Below the pieces are notes generated by a model. That model did not search any database. It was given only the letters and a program-made list of their open reading frames with translations, and was not told the DNA's origin. Source: Clostridia bacterium (GTDB lineage Bacteria > Bacillota > Clostridia > UBA1381). Taken from it: DNA of 20,427 nt. Within the stretch, counting starts at the first letter, position 1. Every line of letters begins with the position of its first letter. The position numbers and the translations under genes were made by a program. Of the stretch, positions 1 to 8,167 are shown in pieces. Location of the stretch: assembly GCA_900770405.1 (NCBI GenBank), contig CAAGKL010000249.1, forward strand, positions 1 to 20,427. Direction: 5' to 3'.

Positions 1-1
1 T

Positions 2-400
2 ACCGACAAAATACTTCACGACCCGAACGGTACGGCGGTGGGCGATATGCTGGCGAGATTCGTTATTGCGCCGACGAGCGGCTCTTTCCTGCAGGATCCG
101 AGATACCTTGATCAGATTTTGATTTACCCCGAGCAGAAAAAGGCGCCCGGCATCTGGAGCAAGGACGTAATAAAGGATATGATTTTGCCGGCTGTCACCT
201 TCACAAGCGACGAGCAGACGGATTATTCCGCGATTAATAATGATATTACGACCTATAAAGACGAAATGGTGAACAAATTCATTATAGGCACGGCGGATAT
301 TTCCGGCTTTGACGAGTTTGTGACCACTATCAATTCTCTCGGACTTGACAAGGCACTTGCCGTTCAGCAGAGCGCGTACGACAGGTATTTAAGCCGGTAA
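2..400 (+). CDS. ABC transporter extracellular solute-binding protein (LplA-like), C-terminal part
   Basis: This is the last 132 codons of a gene that begins before the window; the frame is open to the left edge. The fragment resembles the C-terminal lobe of the large LplA-type (family 1) sugar-binding lipoproteins of Bacillota. Visible family-like features are an internal segment around KFIIGTADISGFDEFV and a helical end with QQSAYDRYLSR, which match the usual ending of these binding proteins. Members are lipid-anchored outside the membrane and deliver oligosaccharides to two LplB/LplC-like permeases. The signal peptide, lipobox and permeases are not visible. It is the first gene of a same-strand run, with about 30 bases before the next start. 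The carbohydrate cargo cannot be read from this fragment. A pectic or hemicellulosic oligosaccharide is inferred only from neighbouring genes. Confidence 0.75.
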   Translation, partial: TDKILHDPNGTAVGDMLARFVIAPTSGSFLQDPRYLDQILIYPEQKKAPGIWSKDVIKDMILPAVTFTSDEQTDYSAINNDITTYKDEMVNKFIIGTADISGFDEFVTTINSLGLDKALAVQQSAYDRYLSR

Positions 401-430
401 TTTATGAAGATGGGGGCGGAATTTCGGATT

Positions 431-1594
431 ATGAGGAAGCTGTGGTTTTGTGTTCTGATGATGCTTGCGATGATTTGCCGGGCTTCCGCCTCCGACGATT
501 TTTATTACAGGTTCGACTTCAACGCGTTTGACGAGGGAAGGTTTGTCTGCGACGGCTGGGAATGTGACGGCAGCGTGAGCATATATAACGAAGACAGCGC
601 GAATATGCTCTCGGTCGGTGCAGACAGCAGCGCGGATTTTCATATGCCCGCCGCGGCGGACAGTGATGTCGTGATTATGAAGCTGCGGCTTTGTGCGGAG
701 AGAAATGACGGATTTGCGGGCGTGTATATCCTGAACCGCGAGGGGAGGGCGTGCTTTTCCCTCGGGTTTTTGTCGGACGGCACAATCGCCGCTTATACCG
801 GCGGAAAATACGTGAGCCTGCGCAGCTATGACGCGGGGCAATGGTATGACATAAAATGCGTTCTGGATATGGAAAACAGTAAATTTTCTGTCGATATAAA
901 CGGCGAAACAGCTATATGCGATGCCGAATTCAGAAACCGCGCCGACATATCGGTCGTAAGACTGTATACTCAGCGTGCGGGGGCGCTGGTCAGGGATCTG
1001 CGCATTTACAGGAATACGGTCAGGAGAATAAGAGTGGCATCGGGCGGCTGCGAAACGGAGCTTTTCGGCACGGAGACGGACATTTCGTGCTTTAATGACG
1101 GATTTGTGATTGATTTTTATAAAAAGATGATGCCGGAGACGGTCAACCGTTCAACGGTAACCCTTACGCAGGAGCGGACGGGCAGAGAGGTCTTGTGCAC
1201 GGTAACGCCGTCGGCGGACGGTATGAGCTGCCGCATAAAGCCGGAAAGCCCGCTTGGTGCCGGCGCATACAGAATTACCGTCAGGGGCGGCGAGAACGGC
1301 GTGCGCGATGTCGGCGGCGGGCGGATTTCGGGCAGCTGTGTCATACTGCGGATACACATTATCCGCCAAAGCGTAAGTGTGGCGCGCATCGGAAATTCGG
1401 TGACGGTCACCAACCTGAGCAGCATACCGCAGAGCCAGCAGCTGATAATCGCGGCGGACGGGGAGTACAGGACAGCGCAGATATGCGAGCAGCCCTATTT
1501 AGCGGTAACCGTGGACGCCGTAAAGGGCGGGGAGCTGTTCGTCTTGGATTTGCCGACGATGATACCGCTCGGCGAAAAAATTATTGCAGAGTAA
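431..1594 (+). CDS. Exported beta-sandwich plus Ig-like protein of unknown function
   Basis: The predicted protein has 387 residues. Residues 1-20 form a signal peptide (MRKLWFCVLMMLAMICRASA). I chose ATG 431 because a G-rich Shine-Dalgarno-like stretch lies at 412-419 and the signal peptide starts cleanly there. An in-frame ATG at 404 lacks a ribosome site. Residues about 22-194 look like a concanavalin/LamG-type jelly roll, with a characteristic segment WYDIKCVLDMENSKF near 138-152. Residues about 205-305 resemble a Big_5 (SbsA-type) Ig-like domain, with the pattern FYKKMMPETVNRSTVTLT. A small beta-rich tail follows. There is no SLH repeat, LPXTG motif, lipobox or catalytic signature, so the protein may be released or held by a partner. 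The jelly roll has two relatives in the next gene. Carbohydrate binding is a guess from fold and neighbourhood. The gene itself is secure; its function is unknown. Confidence 0.82.
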   Translation: MRKLWFCVLMMLAMICRASASDDFYYRFDFNAFDEGRFVCDGWECDGSVSIYNEDSANMLSVGADSSADFHMPAAADSDVVIMKLRLCAERNDGFAGVYILNREGRACFSLGFLSDGTIAAYTGGKYVSLRSYDAGQWYDIKCVLDMENSKFSVDINGETAICDAEFRNRADISVVRLYTQRAGALVRDLRIYRNTVRRIRVASGGCETELFGTETDISCFNDGFVIDFYKKMMPETVNRSTVTLTQERTGREVLCTVTPSADGMSCRIKPESPLGAGAYRITVRGGENGVRDVGGGRISGSCVILRIHIIRQSVSVARIGNSVTVTNLSSIPQSQQLIIAADGEYRTAQICEQPYLAVTVDAVKGGELFVLDLPTMIPLGEKIIAE

Positions 1595-1602
1595 AGGACT
1601 AT

Positions 1603-1620
1603 GATGCCGCGGACGGCATC
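1603..1620 (+). other. Intercistronic hairpin
   Basis: A perfect inverted repeat (GATGCCG, loop CGGA, CGGCATC) lies in the 41-base gap between two exported-protein genes. There is no T run, so it is not a standard terminator. It sits just upstream of the GGAG ribosome site (1626-1629) of the next gene and could affect RNA processing or translation. Confidence 0.5.
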
Positions 1621-1635
1621 GGATTGGAGTTTGAT

Positions 1636-4600
1636 ATGAAACTGATCGGAAGGCTTGTCTCGGCTGCCGTTGCGGCGGCGGTTATGCTGACGGGGGCGGA
1701 GTGCGCTCTTGCCGCGCCGGAGTACAGCGACGGCTTTGATGCGGGGCTTGGTGAAAACTGGACAATTGATGCGCCGTCCGGGAGCAGCGTGACGGTGAAG
1801 GACGGTATGCTGAGCTTTGCGACGCCGTCCGATTTCGGGGGAAAGGCTGTCGCGGAGTATACCCTGCCGTCGGCGATGAGCAAGACGGTAAGCATTTCGT
1901 ATAAGGTGAATATCGGAAATAGCGGCGTGAGTTTTGCCGCGCCGTATATTTACAGCTCGGCGGGAAGGCTTGTGATTTCGTCGATATTTGACCGCGGCGG
2001 GTATTTTCAGACCCACACCGGCGGGTCGTATAAGCAGCTGATAAAATTCGAAACCGGGCATCTGTACGAGGTTGAGCATATACTCGATTTCGATAAGGGC
2101 ACGTATGACGTGACTGTCGACGGCGAGAAGTATATCACAGGTGCGGCGTTCCGTTACGGCGAATCGGATATGAAAAAAATCAGGTTTTATGCGGAAAAGT
2201 CAAACGCGGAAATAAACCTTGACGATTTTTGTGTGCGGCAGCTTCAGCCGCCGCAGATTAAGCTTGCGGCATTTTACGACGCGGACGGCGGCGAATACAC
2301 AGGCTTTTCGGCGCTGCCGGGCACGGTGGAAAGCTTTAAGGCGGAATTTGACGGTGAAGTTGAAATACCCGAGGGCGCTTATATCGAAAAGAGCGGCGGC
2401 GGGAGGATTGATTTTGCTACGGAGCTTTACGGCGGCAGGCAGTATGTGCTGACCTTTTCCGCCCCGCTTGAGGCGGGGACGTATATGCTGCATATCCCGG
2501 GCGCAAGGTCGGTCGGGACGGGCATCGCATCGGAGGATTTCAACTGTAGCTTCACCGTCATCGGCAACGAAGCCGCGGTAACCGCCGTTTATGCCCGCTC
2601 CGGGGACAGCAGAATGCAGATTTTTGACGGTATGGAGAATGTGCCGGTCAATATAGACTCTATTGAGCTGGTGTTCAACAAGGATATGAGCGGCAGCGCG
2701 GGCGGCGTAAGCTTTGACAGCGGCTTTACGGCGAGATGCGAGGGAAAAAGCATATATCTGGAGCTGACGGAGGGGCTTGCCGGCAGCAGACAGTATACGA
2801 TTACGATTGACGGTGAGAAAATACAATTTTCGACCGTTCGGGACTGCCTGTATTTCGAGGGCTTTGATATGTGCAGCGGCGGCGCAGTGCCGTGGGACTG
2901 CACGGGAAGTGTGCGCACGGAGCTCGCGGAGGACAGGAAAGGGAATGTGCTCGTAATTGAAAATAATTCGGGCGCAGACAGGGTATCCGCACAGCTCGCG
3001 GTCGATTTTGCAAGGCTCGGTGTGCCTGCGGGGACAGCCGTGGTGTTCGATTTTGACGTTTACGCCGAGCAGTCGGCGAACGCGAGCCTGCCGTATATAA
3101 ATACGGCGGACGGGATTAATTTTGTGACCTCGCTCTTTTCGTCGGACAGCAGCATAACGCTCAGAGACGGGGCAAAGTCCGAGCGGGTTTGCGGCTACAC
3201 GCAGAAGGAGTGGCATAACGTAAAAATTTGCGTTGACATAAAAAACGGAAAATACAACTACATATATGACGGTAGGCTCGCGGCGGACAGCTTTGCGTTT
3301 CGCAATACCATACCGGAGACGACCGCTGCGGTGAATGTGGATATTTACATTGACAAAAAGCCCGGAAGGGTTATGGTTGATAATTTTAAAATTTATGCGG
3401 CGGACGAGCCGGCAGCCGACCTCGGGGCGGTTATATTCACCAATAATCGGCAGACGGGCGACAAGTCGGAGGTTTTTGCCGGCAGAACCACCGTGTTTGT
3501 GCCGTACAGCAGGCAGCTTGCAAAGCCCGAGCTGACGCTGGAATCGGGCGGGGAAGTAATTGAGGCAACTGCGGAGGTGACCGCGGGCGGCGTACTTCTG
3601 ACGCCGGGCGTGCCGCTGGCGTATGACAGCGAATACAGGCTTGCCGATAACGGCAGCAGGAGTATATACGGCAGTGTATGCAAGCCGTTCGTGCTTGAAT
3701 TTACTACCGAAAAGCCGCCGGTTTACGTGAAATCCGCCGAGCTTTCGCAAAGCGGCGTAAGCACGGTCATTGCGAGCGCAGGCGAGTGCACGGTGTATGC
3801 CATTGCCGCGGCTTATGACGGCGCGGCGATGACGGACTGCGTTGTGCAAAGGCTGACGCTTGAGCGCGGGGATAACAGTGTTAATATCGAAACACCAAAC
3901 GGCGCGGACAGGTTTTATCTCTGGAATGATACGATGACCGAGGCAGTGGAGTGCGGCGTTTATACACGCGGGGGCAAAACCGACGTATGCCCGAACGTGC
4001 CGGAGCTCGGCACGGCGGAGCTGCGGTGCGCCGACGCGATAACAAAGGCGTACCCCGATATGACAGCGGAGCTTGAGGTCAGCGTGTCGGAAAACGATAT
4101 ACCGATAAACTTTATCGTTGTGCGCCGCGGGGATGGCAGCGCCGATATTGCCGCCGGGGATATTGTTTATATCGGGCAGGGCGTGTCTGCCGATAACCGA
4201 TATACGGTAAAATTTGATATGAAGAAAAACAGCCCGACAGGCGTGTATGACATATATATCGGCGGGCGGAATGTCGGCTGCTTTGCCGTGTGCGCGCTCA
4301 CCTATTCGGGTGAGGACGCGGTGGACGGGGTTATAGACGAGATTAACCGCGCCGCTGATGCGGACGCTATGATGCGCGTGATTGCGGACAACGCCGCAAC
4401 GCTGGCTGTGCCGACGGACGAGACGGAGAAAATTTTCGCGCCTTTGGGGGCGGGGCTTTATAATAAGCGTCCATTTGCTGATTTGCAGGCATTTCTCACA
4501 GCGTATTACGATGTGTACCTGAGCACGCTTTTCAACAGCGAGTCGGACGTGTCGGAATATGTCGATAAGTATGCGGATAAGCTCGGGATAGACCTGAGCG

Positions 4601-5577
4601 ACACCGGCGCGCCCGGCAGGGTGTTTAAGGAGGACGGCAGCCTGCGCGCTCTTACGGACAGCCGAATTTCCGCCAATACCGGGTATATGTCGGCGGCGCA
4701 AATCGGCGCCGATTATATCAGTACCGCGGCAATCAATGCGATTAACCGCGCGTCAAGGGGGAATATATGCAGCCGCAGCGAGCTGTTTGCGAAGGAGCTG
4801 GGGCTCAATATGACGGGGAAATACAGTAAGCTCAGCGAGGAGCAGAAGCGAAGCCTTGCAATCAGTCTTATGAGCGGAATTGAATACAGCTCACCCGCGG
4901 CATATGCCGCCGCTTTTGAAAAAGCGCTGGCGGGCATATCGACGGACACGGCCGGTGGCGGCGGCTCGTCGGGCGGTGGCGGCGGCAGCTCGTCATCATC
5001 GGGCGGCGGATTTGCCGGCGCGGTATATTCCGAGCCGATGCAGCCACGGGCGAGGATGTTTTCCGACGTCCCGGAGGATGCGTGGTATGCGGAGTATGTG
5101 AACGCCCTGGCAAAAAGGGCGATTGTCTCCGGCGATGAAAACGGCAGGTTTAATCCGTCCGCCGGCATTACCCGCGCGGAGCTTGTCAAGCTGCTCGTGG
5201 TCGCGACCGGCTGCTACGATGCGTCGCTCGTGTCGGATTTCGAAGATGTCGGCGCGGATAAGTGGTACACCTCGTATATTGCCAGCGCCAAGGCGCACGC
5301 AATTATCAGCGGGTACAACAACAGGGCTATGCCGGAGGAAACCGTGACAAGGCAGGACGCGGCGGTTATGATTGCGGCGATGACGGACGGCGGCGGGGAG
5401 TATGATTTGGAATTTTCCGACGCGGCGGATATTTCGGAGTATGCGTATCCGAGCGTTATGAAGGCGGTTGCCGCCGGGATAATGCAGGGTATGGGCGACG
5501 GCAGCTATGCGCCGCGCGAAGGGCTCACCCGCGCGCAGGCGGCGGTTGTGATATGCAGGCTTATCGGAGCAGCCTGA
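1636..5577 (+). CDS. Large S-layer-anchored multidomain surface protein
   Basis: The protein has 1313 residues. ATG 1636 is chosen because GGAG (1626-1629) lies six bases upstream and a signal peptide ending near LAA at 25-27 follows; the open frame further upstream overlaps the preceding gene and reads as non-coding. Approximate order: jelly roll 1 (29-203), beta-rich segment (205-310), Ig-like domain (313-402), jelly roll 2 (405-589), Big_5-like domain (594-692), further beta domains (695-888), two diverged helical units (890-1100), Gly/Ser linker (1106-1126), and three SLH repeats (about 1141-1183, 1201-1245, 1258-1303) with ITRAE, VTRQD and LTRAQ motifs. SLH repeats hold proteins to pyruvylated secondary cell-wall polymer, so the jelly rolls would project outward. 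No catalytic motif is visible. Both jelly rolls resemble the one in the preceding gene. I infer a surface glycan-binding or scaffold role, unproven; a divergent lyase or hydrolase cannot be excluded. Confidence 0.88.
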   Translation: MKLIGRLVSAAVAAAVMLTGAECALAAPEYSDGFDAGLGENWTIDAPSGSSVTVKDGMLSFATPSDFGGKAVAEYTLPSAMSKTVSISYKVNIGNSGVSFAAPYIYSSAGRLVISSIFDRGGYFQTHTGGSYKQLIKFETGHLYEVEHILDFDKGTYDVTVDGEKYITGAAFRYGESDMKKIRFYAEKSNAEINLDDFCVRQLQPPQIKLAAFYDADGGEYTGFSALPGTVESFKAEFDGEVEIPEGAYIEKSGGGRIDFATELYGGRQYVLTFSAPLEAGTYMLHIPGARSVGTGIASEDFNCSFTVIGNEAAVTAVYARSGDSRMQIFDGMENVPVNIDSIELVFNKDMSGSAGGVSFDSGFTARCEGKSIYLELTEGLAGSRQYTITIDGEKIQFSTVRDCLYFEGFDMCSGGAVPWDCTGSVRTELAEDRKGNVLVIENNSGADRVSAQLAVDFARLGVPAGTAVVFDFDVYAEQSANASLPYINTADGINFVTSLFSSDSSITLRDGAKSERVCGYTQKEWHNVKICVDIKNGKYNYIYDGRLAADSFAFRNTIPETTAAVNVDIYIDKKPGRVMVDNFKIYAADEPAADLGAVIFTNNRQTGDKSEVFAGRTTVFVPYSRQLAKPELTLESGGEVIEATAEVTAGGVLLTPGVPLAYDSEYRLADNGSRSIYGSVCKPFVLEFTTEKPPVYVKSAELSQSGVSTVIASAGECTVYAIAAAYDGAAMTDCVVQRLTLERGDNSVNIETPNGADRFYLWNDTMTEAVECGVYTRGGKTDVCPNVPELGTAELRCADAITKAYPDMTAELEVSVSENDIPINFIVVRRGDGSADIAAGDIVYIGQGVSADNRYTVKFDMKKNSPTGVYDIYIGGRNVGCFAVCALTYSGEDAVDGVIDEINRAADADAMMRVIADNAATLAVPTDETEKIFAPLGAGLYNKRPFADLQAFLTAYYDVYLSTLFNSESDVSEYVDKYADKLGIDLSDTGAPGRVFKEDGSLRALTDSRISANTGYMSAAQIGADYISTAAINAINRASRGNICSRSELFAKELGLNMTGKYSKLSEEQKRSLAISLMSGIEYSSPAAYAAAFEKALAGISTDTAGGGGSSGGGGGSSSSSGGGFAGAVYSEPMQPRARMFSDVPEDAWYAEYVNALAKRAIVSGDENGRFNPSAGITRAELVKLLVVATGCYDASLVSDFEDVGADKWYTSYIASAKAHAIISGYNNRAMPEETVTRQDAAVMIAAMTDGGGEYDLEFSDAADISEYAYPSVMKAVAAGIMQGMGDGSYAPREGLTRAQAAVVICRLIGAA
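4951..5013 (+). repeat. Low-complexity Gly/Ser linker-coding tract
   Basis: GGC, GGT and TCG/TCA codons encode a flexible linker of runs of Gly and Ser just before the SLH anchor of the 1313-residue protein. It is a likely spacer between the cell wall and the exposed domains, and a place where replication slippage could vary length. Confidence 0.7.
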
Positions 5578-5608
5578 TGAGATTTATTTGTGCAGAATGG
5601 AGAATGAG

Positions 5609-8131
5609 ATGAAAAGAATAGGTATAATACTGCTGTGCATATCATTGCTGACTGCGGCTGTGCCTGCTTTCGGTGCGCGCACGGGCGATAATTCCGGCGA
5701 TAGGGCGGGCGTTTTGCAAAGTCTCGGGTTTTTGTGGGAGGAATATGATGCCGACGGTGAAATATCGCGCGCACAGCTTGCACAGGCGGTTGTGGGGCTT
5801 ATGGGTCTTGCGGCGGCAGAGGCGGAGCCGTATTTTGATGATGTCGGGTATGATACGCGGTACGCGGACAGCATTTATGCCGCGGTAAATAACGGCGTGC
5901 TCGGCTTTATGGCGGGAAAAAGCTTTTATCCCGAGCGGAAAATCACGGGAGGGGAGCTTTTGCGGGCGGTGGAAACCGTGCTCGGCTATAATATTATACG
6001 CGATTGCAGCAGGTGGGAAAATGTATACGCTCTCGCGCTGTCCGAGGGACTGCTGAAAAATGCGGTCATAGCCGAGAGCGAAGCCGTGCGCGGCAGGGAT
6101 GCGGCGGCGGTCATATACAACTCGCTCACCGCGCCGAGGGTCGTTGTCAGCTCATACTCGGGCGAGCCGGAATACAGGCTGAGCCAGACAGACACGATTC
6201 TCGGCTGTCACAATATATCAAAGCTGAACGGAATAGTCAGCGCGACCTGTATGACGGGGCTCAATACGAGCAGCCGCGTCGGCGCGGACGAGGTTGAGAT
6301 TGACGGGAAAAAGTATAAGACCGCGTCGGATTTTTGCGAATATATAGGCTGCTGTGTCGAATTTTACTCGCAGGAGCGGGACGGGGAATATTGGGTGTTG
6401 TATGTAAGCGCCGAAAAAAACAGAATTGTCGAGGTAAATGCACGCGATATTACGGCGTCGGCGATGACAGCCGTGATGTATTCCACCGGCGGGGCTGAAA
6501 AGACGCTGAAGCTGACAGCTGATGTGTCGGTGATTTATAACGGAGTGTGCTGCTTTGACTATGACGCGGATATGCTGATGCCGAAAAACGGCACCGTGCG
6601 CTTTACGGATAATGACAGGGACGGAAAATACGAGACGGTGAGCATATGGGACTACCGCAGCTTTGTGGTCGACGATATAAGGACGGCAACGCTGACCGTT
6701 ACAGATATGAACAGTGCAAATACGTTGGTTCTCGACCCGGACAAATACGAGCATATGCTTTTTGAAAAGGACGGCAGGACTGCCGGTTTTTCCGAAATAC
6801 GCAGAAGATGCGTCATTTTCGCCTATGCGAGCAAGGACGGCACAGCGCTGCGCGCCGTACTCAGCACGGCGACTGCGGAGGCAGATATTTCCGGCTATGA
6901 CGCGGAGAACAGGCTCATATACGACGCGGAGGGCAATGAATATTACTGCACGGACGAATTTGATATGTCATCGCTCAAAACGGGCGAGCGCGCAACGCTG
7001 CTGCTCGGCTTTGACAGGTGCATAGCCGGCGTGTATAAAAGCGGCTTCGGTGATAAACGCCCCGCAATTTTGCTGAATGTGCGGGAGGACTTTGAGCGTG
7101 AAAAGACGGTTATCAAGCTGTTTACCGAGGATAATACCTGGGCGAATTTTATCGCCGCCGAAAAAATCCGCTTAAACGGCGAACGGGTCGAGCTTGCGGG
7201 ACTGCTCGCCGCAAATGCGCTCTTTTCCAACGGGAGCTACGGCGGAGTGCCGGTTATGTATAAGCTTAATAAGGCGGGCGAAATCAGCGAGCTTGAGACG
7301 GCAAAGGAGACAAAAAACACCGACGCTATGCGGATAACCGCCGAAAAGAAGTACCGGAGATTTACGGACTACTCGAACAGCTTTATGCCGGAGGCAAAAT
7401 ATATGGATTTGTTTGCCGATAAGGACACCGTTGTGTTCTGCGTGCCGACATCGGCTGCCGATAAGTATAATACCGACAAGTACCGCGTGTCGGGAATGAA
7501 ATATTTCAAGTCGAACGGATCTTACACCGTCGAGGGATATAATGTGTCGGAATCGATGCCGGCGGATATTATTGTTTGCTATACCGACTTCGCGAGTGAA
7601 ATCGGTGATAAGGAATCCTTTGCGGTTGTGGACAGAGTGTACCGCGAGGTCAACTCTCTCGGAGATGTTGTCGTGTCGGCGAATATTTACCGCGATGGCG
7701 TAAAGCGGGTTATAAGCAGCGAGGATATGAACGTGTTTGACGGTCTGTCGCGCGGCGATGTGATAAGATATTCCTGTGATCTGGGCTGGAATGTCGCGTA
7801 TGTCAAGCCGTATTTTCGCAGTTCCGCTCCGCCGAAGCAGAAGCAGGGGACGGAAAGTGCGTCCGGCTCGGTGAACATAACGAGCGATTTCTGTACGGTA
7901 TACGGACGGGTGACGGACAAGAACGAGGGGTTTATCACGGTTTTGCTGCCCGATAATCCGTCGGATATGCCGGCGGCTGCGGTTTACCCGACGGAAAGCG
8001 CGTGGGTGTACCTGTTCGACAGTGCTGATGCAAGGGTGTCAGTCGTGTCGGCGGGCGATATTGAGGTCGGGGATATGGTGTTTATGCGCTCCCAGACAAC
8101 CGTTGTCAGGGATTTGATTATTGTAAGATGA
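5609..8131 (+). CDS. Exported protein with N-terminal SLH repeats and a long beta-rich region
   Basis: The protein has 840 residues. ATG 5609 is preferred because GGAG at 5599-5602 is six bases upstream and a signal peptide (residues 1-23, ending AFGA) follows; a TTG at 5588 and an ATG at 5597 lie in the same frame. Three SLH-like repeats occupy about 30-70, 75-118 and 130-175. The second has FDDVGYDTRYADSIYAAV, and the first ends in ISRAQ in place of the canonical TRAE. The remaining roughly 660 residues are predominantly beta. One unit around 205-280 (GIVSATCMTGLNTSS, then an EVEIDGKKYKT stretch and NRIVEVNARDI) resembles a region I recall from SLH proteins encoded beside polysaccharide-degradation genes in Clostridia. 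No enzyme signature is seen. It lies 31 bases after the previous gene and is probably co-transcribed. It may act in cell-surface organisation or glycan handling; its function is unknown. Confidence 0.85.
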   Translation: MKRIGIILLCISLLTAAVPAFGARTGDNSGDRAGVLQSLGFLWEEYDADGEISRAQLAQAVVGLMGLAAAEAEPYFDDVGYDTRYADSIYAAVNNGVLGFMAGKSFYPERKITGGELLRAVETVLGYNIIRDCSRWENVYALALSEGLLKNAVIAESEAVRGRDAAAVIYNSLTAPRVVVSSYSGEPEYRLSQTDTILGCHNISKLNGIVSATCMTGLNTSSRVGADEVEIDGKKYKTASDFCEYIGCCVEFYSQERDGEYWVLYVSAEKNRIVEVNARDITASAMTAVMYSTGGAEKTLKLTADVSVIYNGVCCFDYDADMLMPKNGTVRFTDNDRDGKYETVSIWDYRSFVVDDIRTATLTVTDMNSANTLVLDPDKYEHMLFEKDGRTAGFSEIRRRCVIFAYASKDGTALRAVLSTATAEADISGYDAENRLIYDAEGNEYYCTDEFDMSSLKTGERATLLLGFDRCIAGVYKSGFGDKRPAILLNVREDFEREKTVIKLFTEDNTWANFIAAEKIRLNGERVELAGLLAANALFSNGSYGGVPVMYKLNKAGEISELETAKETKNTDAMRITAEKKYRRFTDYSNSFMPEAKYMDLFADKDTVVFCVPTSAADKYNTDKYRVSGMKYFKSNGSYTVEGYNVSESMPADIIVCYTDFASEIGDKESFAVVDRVYREVNSLGDVVVSANIYRDGVKRVISSEDMNVFDGLSRGDVIRYSCDLGWNVAYVKPYFRSSAPPKQKQGTESASGSVNITSDFCTVYGRVTDKNEGFITVLLPDNPSDMPAAAVYPTESAWVYLFDSADARVSVVSAGDIEVGDMVFMRSQTTVVRDLIIVR

Positions 8132-8138
8132 ATTTGAT

Positions 8139-8152
8139 GCCGCGCTTGCGGC
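8139..8152 (+). other. Intercistronic hairpin
   Basis: A perfect five-pair inverted repeat (GCCGC, loop GCTT, GCGGC) lies in the 36-base gap before the GH127-like gene, about eight bases ahead of its GGAGG ribosome site. There is no T run. It resembles the hairpin at 1603-1620 in position, and both overlap the shared sequence GATGCCGCG. Confidence 0.4.
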
Positions 8153-8167
8153 GGGACGGAGGAAAAA

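Noticed and set aside
1195..1635. A 147-codon upstream extension of the 1313-residue protein
   Set aside because: It overlaps the previous gene in another frame, has Arg/Gly-rich non-natural composition, and a proper ribosome site plus signal peptide begin at 1636.
2200..4701. An 833-codon open frame on the minus strand
   Set aside because: It lies wholly opposite the 1313-residue surface protein, is rich in Arg, His and Pro, shows no domain, signal peptide or ribosome site, and is explained by the GC-rich codon use of the real gene.
1636..5577. Pectate lyase or other polysaccharide lyase function for the large surface protein
   Set aside because: I see no parallel beta-helix repeats or lyase active-site motifs; only jelly-roll, Ig-like, helical and SLH segments can be supported.
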